Source of the DNA: an uncultured Alphaproteobacteria bacterium
GTDB taxonomy: Bacteria > Pseudomonadota > Alphaproteobacteria > Caulobacterales > Parvularculaceae
Direction: 5' to 3'
Assembly: GCA_937895955.1 (NCBI GenBank)
Contig: CALAZI010000030.1
Span: 1 to 23,010 of the forward strand
Length of the DNA: 23,010 bases
Shown here: positions 1 to 8,110 of the stretch, in pieces
Layout: each line of letters opens with the position of its first letter
Position numbering within the stretch: position 1 is the first letter of the stretch
The notes under the pieces: generated by a model
The model's input: only the letters and a program-made list of their open reading frames with translations
Told to the model about the DNA's origin: nothing
Databases searched by the model: none
Program-made: the position numbers and the translations under genes

Positions 1-49
1 TCCGGTTAGAATGAAACACCTTATCTCGGTGTCCTTCAAACCGGGGACA
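1..49 (-). mobile_element. Possible insertion-sequence end (partial, runs off window)
   Basis: On the minus strand the RHS reading frame stops resembling its family exactly where a TGTCCCCGG sequence begins (position 49 downward). This stretch holds nested inverted repeats: CCGGTT (2-7) with AACCGG (39-44), ACACC (16-20) with GGTGT (28-32), and TGTCC (30-34) with GGACA (45-49). A TG-initial, palindrome-rich border that interrupts another gene is typical of an IS terminus, with the element extending left out of the window. No transposase codon is visible here, so the family cannot be assigned. A stand-alone stem-loop or a REP-like palindrome is a reasonable alternative. Confidence 0.35.
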
Positions 50-377
50 GGCCAACCGGATGGTAATAGCGCGCCTGCATGTAGACGAGGCCGGATCTGA
101 GATCGAGCACATGGCCGGTGAAGCCGGTGTTGTTGATGTTCGCCGCCGGCTCGTCCTTGATGTCGCCGAAGGGGCGATAGCGCTCGCGCCATTGGACGAG
201 GCCCGAGGCGTTCGCCCCGCCGGTCGCCGAGCCCAGATGATCGGTCAGAAGGAAGGTCTCATTGTAGCTTGCGCCAGAGCCTGAGATCCGCGCGACGTTC
301 AGCCCGCCGACGCGGATATAATCGTCATTCTTGGTCGGGTCGGTCGCGTTATGGCGATAAAGAAGGCCGTTGGGCTT
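36..377 (-). pseudogene. RHS-repeat core protein fragment, truncated at both ends
   Basis: A 113-codon open frame on the minus strand has no plausible start codon. It carries the core signature of RHS/YD-repeat proteins: a TDHLGS box (about 245-228), then WRERYRPFG, NNTGFTGH, and the ARYY-HPVG end of the core (about 74-51), where intact proteins normally read ARYYDPxxGRF. Intact RHS proteins are usually over 1000 residues and act as polymorphic toxins or surface proteins with a variable C-terminal domain after this core. Here the upstream side begins just after an in-frame stop (378-380), 15 bp below the kdgK stop codon. The downstream side runs into a palindromic IS-like sequence and stops four codons later. 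It is therefore a dead remnant, probably left by recombination or insertion. The RHS assignment is secure; how it was broken is inferred. Confidence 0.8.
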
Positions 378-394
378 TCACGAAAAAAGCGTTT

Positions 395-1297
395 TCATTG
401 TAAAGCGATCCGCGCCTTAATCGCGCCCGCATGCATAATGGTCTCGGCGGCAAGGCGGTTGCCGGCTGCGCACGCTTCCCTGGGCGCGGCGCCGCGAAGG
501 CGCGCTGCGAAATAGGCGGCGTTGAAATTGTCGCCGGCGCCTGTCGTGTCGAGCGGCGCGCGAACTTCTTCCGGCGCGACCCAACCGCGCTCGCCGGCGG
601 CGGCGAAAAAGCAACCGCGCGCGCCTTCCTTGACGACGATTTCGCTTTGTCGCTTGAGGCCGATTCTGGAGACGATTTCTTCAGCGCCCGCCGCGCCGAA
701 CAACAGCGTCCAGTCTTCAACTGATGAAAAGGCGATCGTTGAGCGGTCAAGCGCAGCGCGAACAGCGCGGCGCGCATCATTCGCGTCGCTCCATCCGCGC
801 GGCCGGAAATTGACGTCGAACGCAATCTTCCCGCCCGCGGCCGCCGCCGCCTCCATAATCGAAAATATCCGCGCGTGATGGGCGGGGGCGAAAATCGACA
901 GCGTGATGCCGGTCAAGTAAAGAAGAGAGGCGCCTGTCATCGCCTCAATCGCGCTCGCCGCCTGCGCGCAATCGAAAAACGCGCGCGCAGCGCTGTCGTT
1001 GCGCCAATAGGTGAAACTGCGCTCACCCCGGTCGTCGAGCGAAATCGCATAAAGGCCGGGTTTGCCGCCTTTGACGGTCAGGCAATGATCGAGCTTAAGG
1101 CCTTCCGCGCGCCATTCGCTCTTAAGCCAGGCGCTATAGGGATCATCCCCCAGCGCCGTGACGAATTGCGGCGCGACGCCAAGCCTTGCCAGATAAACCG
1201 CGGTATTGAGCGCATCCCCGCCATAGGCGACGCGCGCCGATCCGTCTCGGACCGCAGAGAGTTCGAGCATGCCTTCGCCGAATACGAAAACGCTCAT
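395..1297 (-). CDS. kdgK: 2-keto-3-deoxygluconate kinase (PfkB family)
   Basis: A 300-residue sugar kinase, the usual size for the family. KdgK phosphorylates 2-keto-3-deoxy-D-gluconate with ATP to give KDPG, the entry to the Entner-Doudoroff aldolase step, in the cytoplasm. The sequence shows the N-terminal GGDALN sugar-binding segment (26-31), the DVNFRPRGW segment characteristic of KDG kinases (161-169), and the PfkB signature DTTGAGDNFNA (250-260), whose D256 is the predicted catalytic base. The start is preceded by AGAGGG. It is the last gene of a four-gene minus-strand operon, 15 bp after the 91-aa protein. The operon's promoter region shares a motif with that of manD, whose product makes the substrate of this kinase. 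Specificity for KDG rather than another 2-oxo sugar acid or fructose is inferred from the motifs and the ManD link. Confidence 0.85.
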   Translation of the reverse strand: MSVFVFGEGMLELSAVRDGSARVAYGGDALNTAVYLARLGVAPQFVTALGDDPYSAWLKSEWRAEGLKLDHCLTVKGGKPGLYAISLDDRGERSFTYWRNDSAARAFFDCAQAASAIEAMTGASLLYLTGITLSIFAPAHHARIFSIMEAAAAAGGKIAFDVNFRPRGWSDANDARRAVRAALDRSTIAFSSVEDWTLLFGAAGAEEIVSRIGLKRQSEIVVKEGARGCFFAAAGERGWVAPEEVRAPLDTTGAGDNFNAAYFAARLRGAAPREACAAGNRLAAETIMHAGAIKARIALQ

Positions 1298-1312
1298 TCG
1301 CCCTCTTTCGCC

Positions 1313-1588
1313 TCACCAGGGCTTGTTGAGGCGCTGGAATTCATTTGTCGGCGTCGCGCTTTTCGATTCCTTGCGGCGGCCGATAAGGAAAGGCAACGAA
1401 AGAAAATAAAGGATCGCCGTCGGATTGAAAATAATCGAAGAAAACAAATGCGCCGCGTCGCGCGGCGTCATTCGCACTTCGGCCTCGATCGAGCTTGCCG
1501 GATCGCCCCTGATGACGAGCGTGTCGCCTTCGCGGCTCAGCTTGCCGATGACGAAATTGATTTCCGCAAGCGGGCTCAGGACGCGCAT
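1313..1588 (-). CDS. Small single-pass membrane protein, function unknown
   Basis: A 91-residue protein that I do not recognise. Its first half is polar and strand-rich (LVIRGDPASSIEAEV, about 24-38). One hydrophobic stretch around residues 52-69 (IIFNPTAILYFLSLPFLIG) would cross the membrane and is followed by a basic GRRK segment. The start is supported by an excellent ribosome binding site (GAGGGAGAT) placed 12 bp after the nitrilase stop, and it ends 15 bp before kdgK. Placement with short spacings inside a four-gene operon argues that it is a real, translated gene. A membrane tether or accessory subunit for the neighbouring oxidoreductase or amidase is possible but is only a guess. Confidence 0.65.
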   Translation of the reverse strand: MRVLSPLAEINFVIGKLSREGDTLVIRGDPASSIEAEVRMTPRDAAHLFSSIIFNPTAILYFLSLPFLIGRRKESKSATPTNEFQRLNKPW

Positions 1589-1600
1589 GCGCGATCTCCC

Positions 1601-2758
1601 TCAGTCTTTTCTCAGCGTGCCGATTTTCTGCGCCGCTTCGATCCTGCGTTCATGAAGCGCCGGCATATCGTTGACGTCCATGCCGGCCGGCGGCGTGAAC
1701 TGGCCGCGGCCGTAAAGATCGCGGAATACGTCTTTGACGGGCCCCAGCTTGTCGGCGAGGTTCTTCGGCGGGCGGCCGCTCGGGAACTGGTTGGGCGGAT
1801 AGATCGGCTTGTCGTAAATCTGACGGAAGCCTTCCGTTCTGAGGTCGACCCAGCAATTGTGGTTCGACCGCGAGCGATGTTCGCGCAGCGCCTCGATGTC
1901 GATCGTCGCGCCGATCACCTGTTCCTCCGGATATTCAGCGCAACGCAGGACCATCCCCGTATAGTCGATGACGAATGACCGGCCGGGGCAAAAGGCGCGC
2001 GGATAATAGTCGTATTCGACCTTGCCCCAGTTAGAGCCGAGCACATAGGCCATATTGTCATGCGCGCGCGTCCGCCGCGTGAACATCCAGAAGTCCCAGG
2101 GTTCCGAAACGCCTTCGATTTCCTGCAGCGCGACGGGATGGCAAATGACTTCGCAGCCGTTGTAGCCGAGCGCGCGCGAGACTTCCGGCGTGCAGCCGTC
2201 ATGACAGGTCATCGTGCCGAGCTTGCCGATCTCAGTGTCGAGCACCGGGAAAAGCGTCTTGATGTCGCCGCCGAAAACCTCGCGGTATTCGTCGAAAATG
2301 TCATGCGGGCTTGTGCCGAGACCGATCGAGGCGGGAATGTGCCATTTGTGATAGCGCAGCTCGACATTGCCGGACGGACCGATGATGAACGCCGTGTTGA
2401 ACCAGCGATCGGGAAACTCCGGAACTTTCTCGATGACGCCGCCGCCTGCGATATAGAGATTGTACTCCTTCGCCTTCTCGCCGAGCTTGCGCATCTCCGG
2501 CCCGTCAAGCGTGATCGCTTTCTTCATGAAGCCTTCAATGCCATGCTCGCCCTTGCCCGGCGTCGTCACGCCCTGAAGGAAATATTCGGGAAGTACGACA
2601 AGGCGCGCGGGCAATTCCCAGAAATAGCCGACGCCGAAATCGATCATGTTGCAGACGCGCTCAAGGTTTTTGTTGATCCCGGCGCGATCCTCGGCGACCG
2701 TCACCTGCGGCTGGATCACCATCGCGGTGTATTTCTCGATTTTCCGGCTTTTGCTCAT
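1601..2758 (-). CDS. Nitrilase-superfamily carbon-nitrogen hydrolase (amidase-like)
   Basis: A 385-residue member of the carbon-nitrogen hydrolase superfamily, which cleaves amides or nitriles through a Glu-Lys-Cys triad. Visible candidates are E58 (VVLPEYF), K138 (RYHKWHIP) and C185 in TCHDGCTPE. The C-x-D-G-x-x-P-E pattern resembles aliphatic amidases and formamidases more than true nitrilases. The start at 2758 is preferred over an upstream in-frame ATG at 2818 because it has AAGGAAAG just before it and avoids overlap with the gene above. It lies 25 bp after the FAD oxidoreductase, suggesting co-transcription and possibly consecutive steps. The substrate is unknown; the long C-terminal tail (about 300-385, rich in Pro and Asn) is beyond the core fold. 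Confidence 0.8.
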   Translation of the reverse strand: MSKSRKIEKYTAMVIQPQVTVAEDRAGINKNLERVCNMIDFGVGYFWELPARLVVLPEYFLQGVTTPGKGEHGIEGFMKKAITLDGPEMRKLGEKAKEYNLYIAGGGVIEKVPEFPDRWFNTAFIIGPSGNVELRYHKWHIPASIGLGTSPHDIFDEYREVFGGDIKTLFPVLDTEIGKLGTMTCHDGCTPEVSRALGYNGCEVICHPVALQEIEGVSEPWDFWMFTRRTRAHDNMAYVLGSNWGKVEYDYYPRAFCPGRSFVIDYTGMVLRCAEYPEEQVIGATIDIEALREHRSRSNHNCWVDLRTEGFRQIYDKPIYPPNQFPSGRPPKNLADKLGPVKDVFRDLYGRGQFTPPAGMDVNDMPALHERRIEAAQKIGTLRKD

Positions 2759-2783
2759 GGGTCTTTCCTTGTTCGCAGTCGGC

Positions 2784-4364
2784 TTAGTTCGGCAAGCGCT
2801 TGAGGCCGAGATCTTCAAGCATCACATTGGCGGCGATTGTGCCGGCCGCCGAGATCCCGCCGCCCGGATGGCAATGCGGGCCGGTCATATAAAGACCGCG
2901 GATTGGCGAGCGGTAATGAGCGTAACCGGGGAACGGCCGAAACGCGCCGAGCTGCGCGGCGATGCGCTCGCCGCCGTTTGTCGTGCCGTCGACAAACGAA
3001 AGATTGGCGCGCTCAAGGCTGTCTTTCGTTTCGATATATTCGCCGAGGATGGTTCGCGCATTGATGTTCGGGGCGTATCGCTGGAGTTTTTTCAGCAACA
3101 CGTTATGCGCGTAATCCTCCTTGATGTCCTCCCAGGATTTTCCGCTCGCCAGCCAGTTCGGCACGTAAGTGTCAAAGATCAGCGTGTGCTTGCCGTCAGG
3201 CGCCCTTGAGGGGTCAAGGAGAGTCCAGCAAGCGGACCAAAGGAAGGGATCGCACGGCGGTTCGCCGAGCGACATTTCGGCGTATTGGCGGATCATCTGC
3301 GGCGTCGAGTCGACAATGCGGTGAAACGCGCAGCGGCTCATCTCCGCCCCGTTAGCGAATTCTGGCGGTTCGGACAAAGCGAGGTGCATCCGGCAAATCG
3401 TCACCTTTCCAAACGAGAACCGGTGAACCGCAGCGGTGAACTCGGAAGGCAGCCTTTCCTCGCCGACGAGCTTCAGGAATGACTGTTTCGGCTCAAGCGC
3501 CGTCACCACCGCCTTGCGGGCGCGGATTTCAGCGCCGTCCGCAAGTTTCAACCCGCACGCCTCGTCGTTTTGGATGATGATCTTCTCGACAGTCGCCGAC
3601 GTGATGACGCGACCGCGATTCGCTTCGATATAGCGCGCCATCGAATTCGGAAGTTCCTGGCTTCCCCCTTCCGGGATCGCCTGACCGTAAACATGCACGG
3701 CCGGGATCATGATATAAAACGACTGACCGGCGCCTTCCTGCTCCGGCAATATTTGCGGCGCGAGCGCCCAGTTGAGCATCACCGCCTTGACGAAGTCGTT
3801 CTCGAAATTGAAATCGACCCAGGCGCGCGCGCTCAGATTGAATTCCTGCATGCGACGCAGGCCCTCGCGACTGTTCTCAAACGCGCGCGCCATCGTGCTC
3901 GGCGGCGAGGGCGGCGAAAAAAAGGCGCGGATGAAGCCGTCCTTGATCGCGCCGAATTCGTCATAAACCTGACGGTATTTTCTTGCGTCCGCTTTTGAAT
4001 ATCGGGCGATGCTGTCGACGGTCTTGTCGATGCTCTTGTAGATGACGATGCCGGGCCCGCCTGACTTGTCCGGATGGCCCGTGATGTGATCGGTTGAAGG
4101 AATGTATTTCAGCCCGTGGCGGACAAGCTCGGGCTCCAGCAGATCCTTGAAGTCGGCGTTCGCCTGAATCCAGACATGCGAGGAGCCGAAAAGGTCGTGC
4201 TTGAAGCCCGGGATCGTCACTTCGCGCGTCACGGCGCCGCCGCCGATCCATGGATTGCGCTCCACAACGCAGGTTGAGAGCCCATAGCGCGTCAGCAGCG
4301 CGGCGCAGGAGAGCGCATTGACCCCTGCTCCCGCGATGACGATGTCGAATTCGGTATCAGCCAT
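2784..4364 (-). CDS. FAD-dependent oxidoreductase of the phytoene dehydrogenase-like family
   Basis: A 526-residue flavoprotein. The N-terminus holds a Rossmann dinucleotide motif GAGVNALSCA (12-21), with E35 ending the second strand to bind the FAD ribose, followed by the GG doublet (41-43) of the GR2/phytoene-desaturase superfamily. The C-terminus (about 490-519, GLYMTGPHCHPGGG...AANVM) is the second FAD-contact motif of this family. Members desaturate or oxidise C-C or C-N bonds of varied hydrophobic or amine substrates; no carotenoid genes are nearby, so a carotenoid role is unlikely. It is the first gene of the minus-strand operon leading into the amidohydrolase, the 91-aa protein and kdgK, and is divergent from the LysR regulator across a 177-bp promoter region. 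The reaction is unassigned. Confidence 0.8.
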   Translation of the reverse strand: MADTEFDIVIAGAGVNALSCAALLTRYGLSTCVVERNPWIGGGAVTREVTIPGFKHDLFGSSHVWIQANADFKDLLEPELVRHGLKYIPSTDHITGHPDKSGGPGIVIYKSIDKTVDSIARYSKADARKYRQVYDEFGAIKDGFIRAFFSPPSPPSTMARAFENSREGLRRMQEFNLSARAWVDFNFENDFVKAVMLNWALAPQILPEQEGAGQSFYIMIPAVHVYGQAIPEGGSQELPNSMARYIEANRGRVITSATVEKIIIQNDEACGLKLADGAEIRARKAVVTALEPKQSFLKLVGEERLPSEFTAAVHRFSFGKVTICRMHLALSEPPEFANGAEMSRCAFHRIVDSTPQMIRQYAEMSLGEPPCDPFLWSACWTLLDPSRAPDGKHTLIFDTYVPNWLASGKSWEDIKEDYAHNVLLKKLQRYAPNINARTILGEYIETKDSLERANLSFVDGTTNGGERIAAQLGAFRPFPGYAHYRSPIRGLYMTGPHCHPGGGISAAGTIAANVMLEDLGLKRLPN

Positions 4365-4471
4365 TCATCCGCCAAGCGCCGCCGGCCGATCGCGGCGCAG
4401 ACGGCATGTCTTTCACATCGCTCTAAGATTTCTGCCTTCAACCCGATACTTATCGACGCCGCAGCGCTGTC

Positions 4472-4514
4472 GGCAATTGATAGTCTTTCATCGAACCTAT
4501 AAGGTCGCCTAATG
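4472..4514. promoter_or_regulatory. Putative operator/promoter in the LysR-FAD oxidoreductase divergent region (site A)
   Basis: The only non-coding gap serving both the LysR gene and the four-gene operon contains GGCAATTGATAG (4472-4483) and then ACCTAT (4495-4500). Both elements recur at identical spacing in front of manD. ATAGT (4480-4484) and CCTAT (4496-4500) form an imperfect inverted repeat offset by 16 bp, and CTAAT occurs at 4509-4513. The position, next to a LysR gene, suits an autoregulatory LysR-type binding site. An alternative reading is a plus-strand promoter core (TTGATA, 15 bp, TATAAG), although that spacing is short for sigma70. Confidence 0.5.
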
Positions 4515-4541
4515 TCAAACGCCAGTTTCCGCTGACCCCCG

Positions 4542-5444
4542 ATGGCTCGCCGGCTGCCGCCCCTCGTTTCTCTTCGCGTCTTTGAATCGGTTGCGCGCCA
4601 CCTCAGCTTCACCAAGGCGGCGGACGATCTTCACGTCACCCAGGCCGCGGTCAGCCATCAGATCAAGAATCTTGAGGAGTGGCTGGCGACGCCGCTTTTC
4701 CTGCGGCTCAACCGGTCAATCAAGCTGACAAAAGAGGGCGAAATTTTCGCCGCGGCGCTCACCTCCGCTTTTGACGAAATCGCGAAAGCGACTGACGCGA
4801 TCGTCAAGAACAAGGGCGTTCAGGCGATCAACATCGCCACCTTCGATTCGATCGCCGCGAACTGGCTTGCGCCTCGCATCAAGAAATTCCAGGCGCGCTA
4901 CCCCGATATGGCGATAAAGATCATGACCCATAACGCCTATTCGGATTTCGCCGACGGCGATATCGACGTCGAGATTCGATATGGCGACGGCGATTGGTCA
5001 AACTTTCATGTCGTCAAGATCGCGGACGAAGACATTTTTCCGGTCTGCAGCCCGAAACTCATCGGCCGGCGCAAGCGTCCCCTCAACGTCGCCGACCTCG
5101 CGGACTACGGGCTCATTCATGATGAGATGGTGATGGAGTGGACGGACTGGATCAACGCCGCGGGAGGATCGAGCGACAAGGCGACGAAAGGGCTTCGCTA
5201 CAATCACTCCCACATCGTCATCCGCGCGGCGATCGCCGGCGAAGGCATGGCGCTCGGACGCAGTCTCCTTGTCGCTGACGAAATCGCCGCGGGCCGCCTG
5301 ATCGCGCCGTTCGAATTCCGGATGCCGTCAAAATACGCCTATTATCTCGTGCGGCCGAAGGAGCATGGCGAAAAGGCGTGGGCGAAGGCCTTTGAAGAAT
5401 GGCTGCTGCTCGAAGCGGCCGAAACCATGGCTCAATTCAATTGA
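4542..5444 (+). CDS. LysR-family transcriptional regulator (GcvA-like)
   Basis: A 300-residue LysR-type regulator. The N-terminal winged helix-turn-helix (about residues 4-63) has the GcvA-subgroup pattern PPLVSLRVFESVARHLSFT..AADDLHVTQAAVSHQIK, and the rest is the periplasmic-binding-protein-like effector domain. It is transcribed divergently from the FAD oxidoreductase/amidase/kdgK operon, the classical arrangement for a LysR protein controlling its neighbour. A candidate binding site lies 28-70 bp upstream of its start, and a matching site lies before manD. Its 3' end overlaps the convergent aldehyde dehydrogenase stop by 8 bp. Family assignment is firm; the effector is unknown, with a hexuronate or aldonate intermediate as a hypothesis. 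Confidence 0.9.
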   Translation: MARRLPPLVSLRVFESVARHLSFTKAADDLHVTQAAVSHQIKNLEEWLATPLFLRLNRSIKLTKEGEIFAAALTSAFDEIAKATDAIVKNKGVQAINIATFDSIAANWLAPRIKKFQARYPDMAIKIMTHNAYSDFADGDIDVEIRYGDGDWSNFHVVKIADEDIFPVCSPKLIGRRKRPLNVADLADYGLIHDEMVMEWTDWINAAGGSSDKATKGLRYNHSHIVIRAAIAGEGMALGRSLLVADEIAAGRLIAPFEFRMPSKYAYYLVRPKEHGEKAWAKAFEEWLLLEAAETMAQFN

Positions 5445-6933
5445 AGATTCGCTGCATCACCGATTTGTGCTCAAGATAGGCCTCAACCCCCAATCGGCCG
5501 TGCTCCCGCCCCCAGCCGGATTGCTTGTAACCCCCGATCGGCATCGCCATGTCCGGAACGCCGTGGCAGTTGATCCATACGATCCCGGCGCGCAAGCCGC
5601 GGCTCATGCGCTGGACGCGCGATGCGTTCTCGCTCCACACGCTCGCCGCGAGCCCGTATTGCGTGTCGTTGGCGAGGCGAAGCGCTTCCTCCTCATCGTC
5701 AAACGGGACAAGGACGGCGACCGGCCCGAATATTTCATCACGCCATGCGGCGCTTCGCGTCTTCGGATCAGCGAGGATCGTCGGCTGATAAAAGAAGCCG
5801 CCGCCATCCAAGGCGCCGCCGCCAGCGAGGCGTTCGGCGCCCTCCCGGGTCGATCCCTCAACAATGTTCTCGACCGATCGGCGATGCGCGGCTGAAATCA
5901 AGGGGCCCATCTGCGTTTTTTCGTCAAAGGCCGGGCCGAGACGCAGCGCCCTCGCCTTTGCGCACAACCCGTCGGCGACGCGCTGATAGGCGGAGCGCTC
6001 AACAAGGATGCGAGAACCGGCGACGCACACCTGCCCGGCATTGCCGAATATGCCGTCAGCGGCCCCGCTGATCGCCTCGTCGATATCGGCGTCCGCGAAA
6101 ATGACAACCGGCGACTTGCCGCCGAGCTCGAGCGACAGGCGTTTGAGATTGCCTTTGGATGCGTCGAGTATCGCGCGCGCCGAAGCCGTCGACCCTGTGA
6201 AGGAAATCTTGTCGACCCGGCTGTCGCGCGCAATCGCATCGCCGACAACGCGGCCGCTCCCGATGACGATATTCACAACGCCAGCCGGCACGCCGGCCTC
6301 GCCGATAAGCTCGCCGAGACGAAGCGTCGAAAGCACGGTCATCTCGGAGGGTTTGAGAACGACAGAACATCCGGCGGCGAGCGCCGGCGCGAGTTTCCAC
6401 GCCGCCATCACGAGCGGTCCGTTCCAAGGCGTGATGAGGCCGGCGACGCCGACCGGCTCAAGCCGCGTCACGCCCTCAAGATCGAGGCCCTGCACGGACG
6501 GTTTGAACGTTTCGCCGGCGATCCTGGCGCACCAGCCGGCGTGATAGCGAAACGCTTCAGCCGCGGCCGGCGCCTCGCCGTTCAGCGCGGCGGCGAATGG
6601 CTTGCCGCCGTCTATCGATTCCAGTTCCGCAAGATCCCGACGATTCAGATCGATCAGCTCGGCGACGCGCCACAGCCGCTTTGCGCGCTCCGCCGGGGGA
6701 AGGTCGCGCCAGACGCTGCGCTCGAAGCTGACGCGCGCCGCATCGATCGCCGCATCGACATCCTCCGCCGAGGCCGGCGAAAAAGCCGTTATCGTCTCGC
6801 CGGTCGAAGGATCAATGCAATCAACCGCGCCGGCGCCGCCCGGACGTCTCCAGTCGCCGCCGATCAAAATTTTCTTTTCGCTGGCGACAAACGCTGCGGT
6901 CGCTTCGGAAAGGCGCGGCAATTGGCTTTTCAT
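5437..6933 (-). CDS. NAD(P)-dependent aldehyde dehydrogenase
   Basis: A 498-residue enzyme of the classical aldehyde dehydrogenase superfamily, which oxidises an aldehyde to the acid using NAD(P). All hallmark residues are present: N171 in TPWNGPL, K194 in LKPSE, the general base E269 in LELGGK, and the nucleophile C303 in GQVCVAGSR. The sequence is closest in style to betaine/phenylacetaldehyde/4-guanidinobutanal-type dehydrogenases, but the substrate cannot be fixed from sequence. Its ATG directly abuts the TGA of the aminotransferase (no intergenic base), so the two are almost certainly translated from one mRNA. In this operon it would remove the aldehyde produced by the upstream TPP-dependent decarboxylase. 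Its end overlaps the convergent LysR gene by 8 bp. Confidence 0.92.
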   Translation of the reverse strand: MKSQLPRLSEATAAFVASEKKILIGGDWRRPGGAGAVDCIDPSTGETITAFSPASAEDVDAAIDAARVSFERSVWRDLPPAERAKRLWRVAELIDLNRRDLAELESIDGGKPFAAALNGEAPAAAEAFRYHAGWCARIAGETFKPSVQGLDLEGVTRLEPVGVAGLITPWNGPLVMAAWKLAPALAAGCSVVLKPSEMTVLSTLRLGELIGEAGVPAGVVNIVIGSGRVVGDAIARDSRVDKISFTGSTASARAILDASKGNLKRLSLELGGKSPVVIFADADIDEAISGAADGIFGNAGQVCVAGSRILVERSAYQRVADGLCAKARALRLGPAFDEKTQMGPLISAAHRRSVENIVEGSTREGAERLAGGGALDGGGFFYQPTILADPKTRSAAWRDEIFGPVAVLVPFDDEEEALRLANDTQYGLAASVWSENASRVQRMSRGLRAGIVWINCHGVPDMAMPIGGYKQSGWGREHGRLGVEAYLEHKSVMQRIFN

Positions 6934-8091
6934 TCAGACCATCCGGCTCCCTGCTCGATCCGCGCGAAACTCTCCAAGCGCCGCAATGACCGCTTCGTTT
7001 TCATAATCGAGGCCGACCGTGATTCGAAGACACCCTGCAGGTCCGCCAGCGCCGACCGGGCGCGGAATAATGCCGCGTTTCAAGAGGAAATCGGCGGCGG
7101 CTTCGGCCGTATAGGGCCCTGTCGCGTCGAACCGAATGAGATAGAAATTCGCAACGCTCGGCAGCACGTCATAGCCGAAACCGCGAAGCGCCTCAGTGGT
7201 TTTGGTCAACCATCTCGCATTGTGCGCTTTCACCATCGCCGCATATCCGACGTCGCGCACAGCCGCTTCCGCCGCCGCCAATGCAGCCGCATTGGTGTTG
7301 AATGGCGTTCTGATGGGCTCGACGGCGTTAACGACCGATTGGTCGGCGCACATCCATCCGATGCGCAGACCGGCGAGACCGTAGAGTTTTGAAAAAGTCC
7401 GGGTGACGACCACATTGGGCGATTGACGATGCAGCCTCAGGCCGTCGTCATAATCCGCAGCCTCGACATAATCCGCATAGGCCCCATCATAGATTATGAC
7501 GACGTCTTTCGGCGCGCCGGCGACGAGCTTCGCCAACTCATCCCGCCGCATGTAATCGCCGACGGGATTGTTGGGGCTGGCCAGCATGATCATGCGCGTC
7601 TTGGCCGATATCCTCGAAAGGATGGATTCGGCATCAGCGCGCGATTGCGGCTCCGGCGCAGTGATGATCGTCGCGCCTTGCGATTTTGCGTGAATGCGGC
7701 CCATCACGAAACTGTGCTCGCTGCAAATGACTTCCTCGCCCGGAGAAACGAAGGCGCGAACCAGCAAAAGCTGCAATTCTTCAGAACCGTTGCCGCATAT
7801 GATTTGGGAGGCGTCGAGCCCGTGCAAATCGGCGATCGCCTCACGCAACGCCGTCTGACCGCCATCGGGATAGCGAAACAGGCGCGTTGCCGCGTCGTGG
7901 TAGGCCGCGATTGCCTGTGGCGAGGGACCGAGAGGAGATTCGTTTGAAGAGAGCTTGATCGGCTCTGCGTAGCCTTCCGCCGCGGATTTTCCCTGCGCAT
8001 AGGGCGTAAGGCCGCGAACCGCCTGCTTGGCGGCCAGCGAGACAGGCGGCTCGTCGGTCGGCGTTGTCGATGCTGGTTTTCTCACGGCCAT
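6934..8091 (-). CDS. HisC-like PLP-dependent aminotransferase (fold type I)
   Basis: A 385-residue aminotransferase in the histidinol-phosphate/aromatic aminotransferase family. It shows the family motif LSSNESPLGPSP (47-58), SPNNPVG (172-178), YDGAYADY (201-208) with D202 and Y205 for PLP, the Schiff-base lysine K235 in TFSKLYGLAGLR, and R356 for the substrate carboxylate. No other histidine-biosynthesis gene is nearby. It sits between a TPP-dependent decarboxylase-like gene (19 bp upstream) and an aldehyde dehydrogenase (0 bp downstream), so its likely job is catabolic: converting an amino acid to the 2-oxo acid used by the TPP enzyme. An AGAGGG ribosome binding site precedes the ATG. Aromatic amino acids or arginine are candidates; this is inference. 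Confidence 0.87.
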   Translation of the reverse strand: MAVRKPASTTPTDEPPVSLAAKQAVRGLTPYAQGKSAAEGYAEPIKLSSNESPLGPSPQAIAAYHDAATRLFRYPDGGQTALREAIADLHGLDASQIICGNGSEELQLLLVRAFVSPGEEVICSEHSFVMGRIHAKSQGATIITAPEPQSRADAESILSRISAKTRMIMLASPNNPVGDYMRRDELAKLVAGAPKDVVIIYDGAYADYVEAADYDDGLRLHRQSPNVVVTRTFSKLYGLAGLRIGWMCADQSVVNAVEPIRTPFNTNAAALAAAEAAVRDVGYAAMVKAHNARWLTKTTEALRGFGYDVLPSVANFYLIRFDATGPYTAEAAADFLLKRGIIPRPVGAGGPAGCLRITVGLDYENEAVIAALGEFRADRAGSRMV

Positions 8092-8110
8092 GGCTGCCGG
8101 CCCTCTTTGC

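Noticed and set aside
60..284. 74-aa open frame on the plus strand
   Set aside because: It lies antisense to the RHS core fragment, whose frame carries clear family motifs; the plus-strand product matches nothing recognisable.
875..1978. 367-aa plus-strand open frame opposite kdgK, the 91-aa gene and the amidohydrolase
   Set aside because: It is Arg/Ala-rich with no motifs, spans three well-supported genes on the other strand, and is a typical GC-driven antisense shadow.
2784..4364. Carotenoid desaturase (crtI)
   Set aside because: The fold family matches, but there are no crtB, crtE or other carotenoid genes and the operon partners are an amidohydrolase and a sugar-acid kinase.
6934..8091. 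Biosynthetic hisC (histidine pathway)
   Set aside because: Family motifs fit, but no his genes are nearby and the gene is fused by zero spacing to an aldehyde dehydrogenase, so a catabolic role is more likely; no hisC symbol given.
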